Shown one piece after another: positions 1-5,183 of a stretch of 8,818 nucleotides of DNA. Numbering within the stretch: position 1 is the first letter of the stretch; each line of letters starts with the position of its first letter. Source of the stretch: Bacteroidales bacterium (lineage in GTDB: Bacteria; Bacteroidota; Bacteroidia; Bacteroidales; Muribaculaceae); NCBI GenBank assembly GCA_004553485.1, contig SFLG01000086.1, forward strand, positions 1-8,818, given 5' to 3'. The position numbers and the translations under genes were made by a program. Under the pieces are notes generated by a model. It ran no database searches. It had not been told where the DNA came from and saw only the letters and a list, made by a program, of their open reading frames with translations.

Positions 1-504
1 GAGACACAGCACCGCGAGATTGTCGAAGGCAAGGAGCCTACAGTGAAGAAGTTCCAGCACCAGCTGGCCTACAACGTCATCCCCCACATCGATGTCTTCA
101 CCGACAACGGCTACACCAAGGAGGAGATGAAGATGTACCTCGAGACAAAGAAAATCATGCACGCCTCGGACCTCGAGGTCAGCGCCACCTGTGTGCGCGT
201 GCCCGTCATGCGCGCCCACTCCGAGGCGCTGTGGGTCGAGACCCGCGACCAGCTGACGCTCGAGGATGTGCGCGAGGCCTTCCGCAAGGCCGAGAATGTG
301 GTGCTCCTCGACAATCCCGACGAGAACGTCTACCCGATGCCCCTCGACCTCGCCGGCGAGGACCCCGTTTACGTAGGACGTCTGCGCCACGACCTCACCA
401 ATCCCTGCGGCATCTCGTTCTGGACCGTAAGCGACCAAATCCGCAAGGGCGCCGCCCTCAACGCCGTCCAGATTGCCGAGTACGTCATCGCCCACCGCAA
501 CTGA
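1..504 (+). CDS. asd: Aspartate-semialdehyde dehydrogenase, C-terminal half (5' end outside window)
   Basis: Frame 1 is open from the first base and encodes 167 residues to TGA at 502-504. The enzyme reduces aspartyl phosphate to aspartate semialdehyde with NADPH in the cytosol, the branch point to lysine/diaminopimelate, threonine and methionine. Family hallmarks are visible in order: NVIPHID and NGYTKEEMKM, then ETKKIM, then SATCVRVPVMRAHSE. In window numbering R66 (CVRVP) is the expected substrate-binding arginine and H73 (RAHSE) the expected catalytic base. A DNPDENVYPMP stretch and the closing SDQIRKGAALNAVQIAEYVI helix follow. The nucleophilic cysteine and the NADP-binding domain lie upstream, outside the window. 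The family is about 330-340 aa, so roughly half is seen. The GTG at 43 is an internal valine, not a start, because conserved sequence continues before it. Codons are strongly C/G-ending. Confidence 0.95.
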   Translation, partial: ETQHREIVEGKEPTVKKFQHQLAYNVIPHIDVFTDNGYTKEEMKMYLETKKIMHASDLEVSATCVRVPVMRAHSEALWVETRDQLTLEDVREAFRKAENVVLLDNPDENVYPMPLDLAGEDPVYVGRLRHDLTNPCGISFWTVSDQIRKGAALNAVQIAEYVIAHRN

Positions 505-510
505 CGCAGC

Positions 511-587
511 CCTAAAGCCCCTAAAGCAAAGCCCCTAAAGTCCTTAAGGTCCTTAAAGTCCCTAAGGTCCTTAAGGTCCTTAAAGTT
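511..587. repeat. Tandem array of eight 9-bp units (consensus CYTAARGTC)
   Basis: Units can be read at 511, 520, 534, 543, 552, 561, 570 and 579. The second is stretched to 14 bp by an extra CAAAG. The first units end in CC and the later ones in TC or TT. The palindrome CCTTAAGG occurs at 542-549 and 569-576, so the transcript could fold on itself. The array lies between the asd stop and the antiporter start. No TAnnTTTG promoter box is visible in the gap, so asd and the antiporter may be co-transcribed through it. Function unknown. Confidence 0.9.
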
Positions 588-600
588 TAACCTTACCTTA

Positions 601-608
601 CCCCCCCC
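601..608 (+). repeat. C8 homopolymer tract in the antiporter leader
   Basis: Eight consecutive C bases end nine bases before the ATG at 618, where a ribosome-binding region would lie. An in-frame TAA at 588-590 and the absence of an earlier start put the tract outside the coding frame. A length change would alter leader spacing but not the protein. Whether it varies cannot be seen here. Confidence 0.7.
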
Positions 609-617
609 ACCCTTATT

Positions 618-2750
618 ATGTTGCTGTTGTTCACCCCGCTTGTCACGCAGCCGGTGCAGATTTTCTTCATCGTGCTGGCGGTCATTCTGCTCGCGCCGGT
701 GGTGTTCAACCGCCTCAAGATACCGCACCTCATCGGCCTCATTTTGGCCGGACTGGTGATAGGCCCCTACGGCCTCGGCATCCTTGCCAGCGACAGGAGC
801 TTCGCGGTGTTCGGGCAGGTGGGTCTGCTGTACCTGATGTTCCTTGCCGGCCTCGAGATTGACATGTTCAATCTGCGGCTCAACCTCAGGCGAGGCCTGT
901 GGTTTGGCGCGATGACCCTCTTCATCCCACTGGTGCTGGGCGTGGCGTCGAGTCTGTGGCTGCTGAAGCTCGACTGGCTGACGTCGCTGCTCTTAGGCTC
1001 GATGTACGCTTCGCACACGCTGTTGGCTTACCCCGTGGTGACGCGCTACGGCATCGCCAAGTCGAGGCCCGTGCTTATTGCCGTCGTGGGCACAATCATA
1101 GCCGTGATAGGCGCCCTGCTTGTTATGGCGGTGGTGGTGAACGCGCACCGCTACGGCATAGACAGCTATTTCGGGCTGCTGCGGCTGATAGTCGGGCTCT
1201 TTGTCTTCGTCGTGGCCGTGATGTGGCTCTATCCGCGCATAACACGTTGGTTTTTCAATAAATACTCCGACAAGGTCACCCAGTACGTCTATGTGCTGAC
1301 GATGGTTTTCCTTGCCGCTGCAGTGTCGCAGCTGATAGGCCTCGAGCCCGTCCTCGGCGCCTTCCTGTCGGGTCTGGTGCTCAACCGCTATGTGCCCGCC
1401 TCGTCGCCGCTGATGGGGTCGATAGAGTTTGTCGGCAACGCCCTGTTCATCCCGTACTTCCTCATCTCGGTGGGCATGATGATAAACTTGGGCGTGATTT
1501 TCAACCCCGACACGCTGATGGTGGCCGCCGTGATGCTTACCGTCGCCATCGTCAGCAAATGGATTCCCGCCCGTATCTCGGCCATAACCGAGAAGATGAG
1601 CCGCGCCGACGAGGGCGTGATGTTCGGACTGACCGCCGCGCACACGGCCGTTGCCCTTGCCGTCGTCACCCTTGGCCACGATATGGGGCTGCTCGACCAG
1701 CGCGTCCTCAACGCCACCATCGTGGTCATCCTCATCACCTGCGCCCTGGCCCCCATCATCGCCAACATCAACGCCCCGCGCGTCAAGATGGCGATGATAC
1801 ACAAGGCCGATGAGACGCGCGACCCGCACCGTCTGACGGCCCGCAACCGCATCAACAACACCCTTGTGCCCTGCGCCAACGTACGCAGCGCCGAGGAGCT
1901 GACCGAGCTGGCCGTGCTGATGCGTAACCTCTTGGGACACAGCTCGCTGTATGCCCTGCACGTGCGCAACGAGAACACGCCGCTGGCACGCTCGCGCAGT
2001 CGCGAGACACTACAGGCCGCAAGCCGCGTGGCCCAGGCCGCCGATACGCCGGTGACCTGCCTCGAGCGGTACGACATCAACGTCGCCACCGGCATCCTCA
2101 ACGTCATCGAGGAGCGCGACATCACCGAGGTTATCCTGGGCCTCCACCGCCGCCTGTCGTTCATCGACTCGTTCCTCGGCGCAAAGGTGGAGCAGCTGCT
2201 CAAATCCACCAACAAGATGATGCTTATCTCGCGTCTGCTGGGCAACCTCAGCACCACGGCCCGCATCGTCGTGTACGTGCCTGCAAAGGCCGAGTACGAG
2301 AGCGGCTTCTCGCGCTGGGTGCGCGCCGTGGCGCGACTGACGACGCAGCTGGGCTGCCGCGTGATTTTCTGCTGTACCGACTCGGTGCAGCCCCTCATCC
2401 GCGGCGTGCTGTACCAGGAGAACTACGACGTGCGGTGCGAGTTCTATCCCTGCGAGAGCTGGGACGACTTCATCACCCTCTCGCCCCGCGTGCGCGACGA
2501 CGACCTGCTGTTTGTCATTTCGGCCCGTCCCGCCTCGGTGTCGTACAGCGCCGACATGTCCGAGATGCCCACCTTCCTGCAGCGCTACTTCACCTCCAAC
2601 AGCATTGTGGTGATATATCCCGAGCAGTTCGGCGAGAATGCCGCACCGCCGATGTCGTTCTCCGACCCGCTGTCGAGCGACATCGCCACGGGAGCCTCGC
2701 CGTTGTGGCAGCGCCTGAAGGGCCTCGCCTCACGCCGCAAGAGGCAGTGA
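618..2750 (+). CDS. Kef/CPA2-type cation:proton antiporter with large cytosolic C-terminal region
   Basis: 710 aa. Residues 1 to about 385 form a polytopic inner-membrane domain with CPA2 landmarks: IPHLIGLILAGLVIGPYGLG (35-54), FLAGLE (75-80), IGLEPVLGAFLSGLVL (240-255) and PYFLISVGM (279-287). Residues from about 400 to 700 are soluble and probably cytosolic, with two alternating beta/alpha stretches (about 412-550 and 565-690) that resemble universal-stress-protein-like domains; this is inferred from pattern only. The likely role is exchange of a monovalent cation (Na+ or K+) for protons. The helix where CPA transporters usually carry an essential Asp (about 155-175, VVGTIIAVIGALLVM) has no acidic residue, so ion coupling is uncertain. 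ATG 618 is the first start after the in-frame TAA at 588. No promoter is recognised upstream, so read-through from asd is possible. Confidence 0.85.
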   Translation: MLLLFTPLVTQPVQIFFIVLAVILLAPVVFNRLKIPHLIGLILAGLVIGPYGLGILASDRSFAVFGQVGLLYLMFLAGLEIDMFNLRLNLRRGLWFGAMTLFIPLVLGVASSLWLLKLDWLTSLLLGSMYASHTLLAYPVVTRYGIAKSRPVLIAVVGTIIAVIGALLVMAVVVNAHRYGIDSYFGLLRLIVGLFVFVVAVMWLYPRITRWFFNKYSDKVTQYVYVLTMVFLAAAVSQLIGLEPVLGAFLSGLVLNRYVPASSPLMGSIEFVGNALFIPYFLISVGMMINLGVIFNPDTLMVAAVMLTVAIVSKWIPARISAITEKMSRADEGVMFGLTAAHTAVALAVVTLGHDMGLLDQRVLNATIVVILITCALAPIIANINAPRVKMAMIHKADETRDPHRLTARNRINNTLVPCANVRSAEELTELAVLMRNLLGHSSLYALHVRNENTPLARSRSRETLQAASRVAQAADTPVTCLERYDINVATGILNVIEERDITEVILGLHRRLSFIDSFLGAKVEQLLKSTNKMMLISRLLGNLSTTARIVVYVPAKAEYESGFSRWVRAVARLTTQLGCRVIFCCTDSVQPLIRGVLYQENYDVRCEFYPCESWDDFITLSPRVRDDDLLFVISARPASVSYSADMSEMPTFLQRYFTSNSIVVIYPEQFGENAAPPMSFSDPLSSDIATGASPLWQRLKGLASRRKRQ

Positions 2751-2769
2751 CGCCGGATGTCGCCGGTTC

Positions 2770-2816
2770 CCACGGCTGACACCGTGGATAATTGTGCGGG
2801 CGATAATCGCCTGCGC
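2770..2816 (+). other. Two small hairpins downstream of the antiporter
   Basis: CCACGG (2770-2775) pairs with CCGTGG (2782-2787) around a six-base loop. Shortly after, a near-palindrome centred on GGCGATAATCGCC can form a second stem. Neither is followed by a T tract, so these are not convincing intrinsic terminators. They may protect the 3' end of the antiporter mRNA. Confidence 0.35.
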
Positions 2817-2826
2817 CACACAGCCA

Positions 2827-2857
2827 TTGACAAGCCCGCCTGCCGCCCTTAACTTTG
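2827..2857 (+). promoter_or_regulatory. Bacteroidales-type promoter of the lysis cassette
   Basis: TTG at 2827-2829 and TAACTTTG at 2850-2857 are separated by 20 bp, matching the Bacteroidota sigma factor pattern (-33 TTTG or TTG, -7 TAnnTTTG). Transcription would start near 2861-2864, inside the base of the adjacent GC hairpin, leaving a leader of about 70 nt before the amidase ATG. Confidence 0.7.
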
Positions 2858-2858
2858 C

Positions 2859-2886
2859 AGCGCCGTTCCCGCCCGGGAGCGGCGCT
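2859..2886 (+). promoter_or_regulatory. GC-rich 12-bp hairpin at the transcription start of the lysis cassette
   Basis: The left arm AGCGCCGTTCCC (2859-2870) and right arm GGGAGCGGCGCT (2875-2886) pair over 12 positions with one G-U wobble and a four-base GCCC loop. There is no T tract, and it sits at the predicted +1 rather than at a gene end. It could be a 5' stability element or a palindromic operator overlapping the promoter. Confidence 0.6.
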
Positions 2887-2933
2887 AATCGTATGTATAA
2901 ATATACTTTTAACCGTTTAAACCCTTATCTGCC

Positions 2934-3373
2934 ATGAAAGAACTAAAGAAATCGGTTCGTAATATCACCGAGGTTATCGTGCACTGCACGGCCACTCCTG
3001 CCGGACGCGACGTCACCGTCGCCGACGTCGACCGCTGGCACCGTCAGCGTGGATTTGCCGGTATCGGCTACCACTACCTCGTCGCCCTCGACGGCACGGT
3101 GCATGCCGGCCGCGACGTCGACATCGCCGGGGCACACTGCCGGGGTCACAACCGCAACAGCATCGGCGTATGCTATGTCGGCGGCCTCGACGCCGCCCGA
3201 CGGCCCGCCGACACGCGCACGCCGGAGCAGCGTGGCGCCCTGCGCGGGCTGCTAGCGGCGCTGAAGAGGCTTTACCCGGGCGCCGTCGTCCGGCCGTCGT
3301 CCGAGGCCACCGCGACTTTGCCGCCAAGGCCTGCCCCTGTTTTGACGCAACCAACGAATATGCCGGCCTATGA
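2934..3373 (+). pseudogene. T7-lysozyme-like N-acetylmuramoyl-L-alanine amidase, frameshifted by an 11-bp duplication
   Basis: Zinc amidase of the Amidase_2 / T7 lysozyme family, which cleaves the lactyl-L-alanine bond of peptidoglycan; endolysin-like. From ATG 2934 the frame runs normally to R120 (ending 3293), carrying H17 (VHCTATP) and Y46 (GIGYHY). GCCGTCGTCCG at 3282-3292 is then repeated at 3293-3303. This shifts the frame into a 49-residue unrelated tail ending at 3443, inside the next gene. Dropping one copy gives GHRDFAAKACPCFD and a 142-aa protein ending at TGA 3371-3373, with H122, K128 and C130 at exactly the T7 lysozyme positions. That stop overlaps the next gene's ATG (3370) as ATGA, typical of coupled genes. 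As read, two zinc ligands and the catalytic lysine are lost, so the product should be inactive. A sequencing or assembly error, or a reversible switch, cannot be excluded. Confidence 0.88.
3282..3303 (+). repeat. Perfect 11-bp tandem duplication inside the amidase gene
   Basis: GCCGTCGTCCG occurs twice head to tail (3282-3292 and 3293-3303). Eleven is not a multiple of three, so the second copy shifts the frame. This matches replication slippage, since short triplets (GTC, CCG) recur inside the unit. Confidence 0.95.
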
Positions 3374-3783
3374 GACGTCTGACCTTTATCGCGGCATTTG
3401 TATGCCTGCTGATGGCGTCGTGCCGCACAACGCGCAAGGCTGAGCGCGAGGTCAGCCGCTACGAGGTCGACTCGGCGTCCACCGTCGCCGCTGTCACCGC
3501 CACCGAGGACGTGGCTGCGGAGATACGCATCGATTCGGTGATACTGCGCCGCGACACTGCCGGAGCGGTCACCGTCAGCGCCCGCGGCATAAAGACGCGG
3601 CGGTTTGAGCGCCGAGCCGCCAGCGCTGTCGCCGCCCACGATACGGTAAGTCGCCGCGCCGCCTCCGCCAGCCGCACCGAGGCCAACGCCCGGCCCGCTT
3701 TGCCCGGCTTTCCCGTACCGGCAATAGCCCTTTTGTCCGCCTGTATTCTGATAACCGTAATGCTGAAATGGAAACACAAGTAA
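3370..3783 (+). CDS. Lipoprotein with C-terminal transmembrane anchor; candidate unimolecular spanin
   Basis: 137 aa, ATG 3370 to TAA 3781-3783. The N-terminus is a lipoprotein signal (MRR, a hydrophobic core, then LMASC with C18 as the lipidated residue). The sequence after C18 is RTTRKAE, basic rather than the acidic cluster of Bacteroidota surface-export signals, which favours the periplasmic face. The middle (about 28-110) is soluble, Ala/Arg/Val-rich and probably beta-prone. Residues 116-132 form a single hydrophobic helix followed by KWKHK. A lipidated N-terminus with a C-terminal membrane helix is the topology of phage u-spanins such as T1 gp11, a protein of similar size that joins the two membranes and fuses them at lysis. 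The position between an endolysin and a holin supports this. No sequence homology to a named spanin is claimed. The start overlaps the ancestral amidase stop by four bases. Confidence 0.7.
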   Translation: MRRLTFIAAFVCLLMASCRTTRKAEREVSRYEVDSASTVAAVTATEDVAAEIRIDSVILRRDTAGAVTVSARGIKTRRFERRAASAVAAHDTVSRRAASASRTEANARPALPGFPVPAIALLSACILITVMLKWKHK

Positions 3784-3848
3784 ACCACTTGAATAGGAAG
3801 CACAACTAACCTTTTGAATGAAATGGAAACGCAAGTAAATCTTTTGAA
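3764..3848 (+). repeat. Three-copy tandem repeat (25-30 bp) across the spanin/holin junction
   Basis: Copy 1 (3764-3793) and copy 3 (3819-3848) are each 30 bp and match at 26 positions. The intervening 3794-3818 is a shorter, more degenerate copy sharing CTTTTGAA and GAAGCACAA-like sequence. Copy 1 holds the last codons and stop of the spanin-like gene. Copy 3 recreates them as a mini-ORF (ATG 3818 to TAA 3838, MKWKRK) and also supplies the holin ATG (3823) in another frame. The holin start region therefore appears to derive from the end of the preceding gene. Confidence 0.75.
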
Positions 3849-4260
3849 ACCCCTTGCGGCGGCACTGGCTACGTCGCTCGCCGCCGTCATTCGTCCAGCC
3901 CTCCCCGCCGTCGCCCTCTGCACGGCAATGATAGCCATCGACACCTTCACCGCCTGGCGCCTTAGCTGCCGCGTGCGCCACAAACATCCCGACGCTCCCG
4001 GCCAGCCCGGCCGTGTGCACAGCCGCCGCCTGGGGCGCGCCCTGGTATGCCTGGGCAAGGTATATGTCCTGCTGCTCGTGTCGGCGGCAATCGACATCGT
4101 GCTGGCCCCCTCCACCAGCGTCCTCCAGCTCAGCGCCGGCGCCGTCACCGCCTGGCAGGCCGTCTCCATCCTCGAAAACGAGTCGTCGTGCACCGACGCC
4201 CGCTGGCCCGCCTGGCTCAAACGCTACCTCGCCGACAAAGTCAGCCGCCACCTGCATTGA
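3823..4260 (+). CDS. Phage holin-like membrane protein
   Basis: 145 aa from ATG 3823 to TGA 4258-4260. A TTG at 3814 in frame is a weaker alternative start. Hydrophobic segments lie at about 11-42, 74-96 and 100-116, separated by a basic loop (46-72, rich in R, H and K) and followed by a charged tail (118-145). The layout and the ENESSC (118-123), ARW and DKVSRH motifs near the end match, from memory, a family of phage holin-like proteins common in Bacteroides and relatives. Holins form inner-membrane lesions that release the endolysin to the wall at a timed moment. It is the last gene of the amidase, spanin-like, holin set. The overlapping mini-ORF at 3818-3838 could reduce ribosome access to its start. 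Codons are GC-rich like the upstream genes. Function is inferred from family resemblance and neighbours. Confidence 0.72.
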   Translation: METQVNLLKPLAAALATSLAAVIRPALPAVALCTAMIAIDTFTAWRLSCRVRHKHPDAPGQPGRVHSRRLGRALVCLGKVYVLLLVSAAIDIVLAPSTSVLQLSAGAVTAWQAVSILENESSCTDARWPAWLKRYLADKVSRHLH

Positions 4261-4278
4261 CCGAATTTTCTACTAAAA

Positions 4279-4311
4279 TTTGGTAATTCAAGTTAAATTT
4301 GCTTATTTTTG
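4279..4311 (+). promoter_or_regulatory. Promoter of the 202-aa membrane protein
   Basis: TTTG at 4279-4282 and TATTTTTG at 4304-4311 are 21 bp apart, fitting the -33/-7 pattern. A second -7 match, TAAATTTG, lies at 4294-4301 but lacks a clear -33 partner. The leader to ATG 4369 is about 50 nt and AT-rich, in contrast to the GC-rich cassette just upstream, so this gene is probably transcribed separately. Confidence 0.65.
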
Positions 4312-4368
4312 CAAAATCAGTATTAGCTTTAAATCCAAACCATTATTAACCCCTAAATACTTAATCCT

Positions 4369-4977
4369 ATGCAATTTGAAATAATGACTGTCGTGAAGGA
4401 AACATTCATGGCCTCGCTGAAAAACATCCCCTCGTTCCTCGGCGCTGCAATTCTTTGGCTGCTCACATGCTGGATCCCCTACATCAACGTCGGCACCACC
4501 ATCTGCCTGTTCTACGCCATTCCCATCGAAATCAGCAAGGGCGAGATTGTAAATCCCCTGTCCATCTTTGACGGCAAATACCGCAAATATATGGGCGAGT
4601 TCTTCAACATCATCGGTATGATGGCCGTATCTATCATCCCCGCCATGATGTTCATGCTTGTCCCCGGCATCATCATCTCCATCGGCTGGTGCCTGGCTAT
4701 CTGCCTGATGATTGACAAAGAAATCAACCCCGCCGAGGCCATGACATTGTCCACCAAGTGCACCTACGGCCACAAATGGTCCATCTTTGGCTCCGCCGTC
4801 CTCATCGGCATCATCTGGCTCGTCGCCTTCATCATCCTGGGCGGCATCGCACAGGCCATCGGCGTCGGCTTCATCTCCTTCCTCGTCTTCTTCGTCCTGA
4901 TCGCCGTCCTCCTCACGCTTAACATCTGCTTCACCGGCATAGTCTACCGCTACCTCGGCCGCCCCACCGCCGTCTAA
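4369..4977 (+). CDS. Multi-pass integral membrane protein of unknown function
   Basis: 202 aa, ATG 4369 to TAA 4975-4977. Hydrophobic blocks lie at about 22-52, 80-115, 139-161 and 165-193, suggesting four to six membrane helices in the inner membrane. Between the first two is a soluble stretch (IPIEISKGEIVNPLSIFDGK, 51-70, then YRKYMGEF). Between the second and third is IDKEINPAEAMTLSTKCTYG (115-134), an amphipathic segment ahead of a new helix. The pattern 'acidic residue, helix with Ala and Ser, Gly-His-Lys-Trp, hydrophobic helix' recalls DUF975-like membrane proteins, but this is only a resemblance. No catalytic motif is seen. The gene has its own promoter and is followed 16 bp later by a strong terminator, so it looks monocistronic. 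No function assigned. Confidence 0.8.
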   Translation: MQFEIMTVVKETFMASLKNIPSFLGAAILWLLTCWIPYINVGTTICLFYAIPIEISKGEIVNPLSIFDGKYRKYMGEFFNIIGMMAVSIIPAMMFMLVPGIIISIGWCLAICLMIDKEINPAEAMTLSTKCTYGHKWSIFGSAVLIGIIWLVAFIILGGIAQAIGVGFISFLVFFVLIAVLLTLNICFTGIVYRYLGRPTAV

Positions 4978-4993
4978 CCCTCCCTCCCCCCAT

Positions 4994-5034
4994 AAAAACA
5001 GGCTCGGCCGCCACGCGCCGCCGAGCCTGTTTTT
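4994..5034 (+). terminator. Strong intrinsic terminator, 15-bp stem
   Basis: AAAAACAGGCTCGGC (4994-5008) and GCCGAGCCTGTTTTT (5020-5034) pair perfectly around an 11-base loop, with a T5 run on the plus strand and an A5 run opposite. It can end transcription from either side. It closes the membrane-protein gene and insulates the flippase operon. Confidence 0.93.
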
Positions 5035-5125
5035 GTGTATTATTCTATATGGGAAAACAGAATGACGGTAGAGCGGAGGGCGGTGCAATTGTTATGGAAG
5101 TTTAAGCATTATAATTTTTTTTGCG

Positions 5126-5133
5126 TAACTTTG
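5126..5133 (+). promoter_or_regulatory. -7 element (TAACTTTG) of the flippase operon
   Basis: TAACTTTG matches the TAnnTTTG box. The -33 region (near 5101-5106, TTTAAG) is only a partial match. Transcription would start around 5138, giving a leader of about 45 nt to ATG 5184. This rules out the upstream in-frame TTG at 5121, which lies before the -7 box. Confidence 0.6.
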
Positions 5134-5183
5134 TCGTGTATTACACAATAACGATTCAGAAGGCTGCTCAAAGGCGTCCAAAA

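Noticed and set aside
511..587. Array considered as CRISPR
   Set aside because: Units are 9 bp, contiguous and without spacers, and there are no cas genes.
369..728. Minus-strand frame with KDL/KDF/RDF tripeptide repeats
   Set aside because: The peptide repeat is only the translation of the 9-bp DNA array, flanked by antisense of asd and the antiporter.
993..2398. Long antisense open frames opposite the antiporter (993-1961 and 1388-2398, minus)
   Set aside because: They lie fully against a well-supported gene with strong GC-ending codon bias, which leaves the opposite strand open. Their translations are low-complexity and match no family.
3282..3303. Programmed ribosomal frameshift as the explanation of the amidase break
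   Set aside because: No slippery heptamer or downstream pseudoknot is visible, and the exact duplication explains the shift fully.
3013..4257. 414-residue minus-strand open frame across the lysis cassette
   Set aside because: The translation is Gly/Ala/Arg-rich with no domain, it covers three plus-strand genes, and it has no promoter. It is a GC-bias shadow.
4303..5088. 261-residue minus-strand frame opposite the 202-aa membrane protein
   Set aside because: It is an acidic Asp/Gly-rich shadow that also runs through the terminator hairpin.
5121..5183. N-terminal extension of the flippase from TTG 5121
   Set aside because: It begins upstream of the -7 box at 5126, and the encoded 21 residues do not look like a flippase N-terminus.
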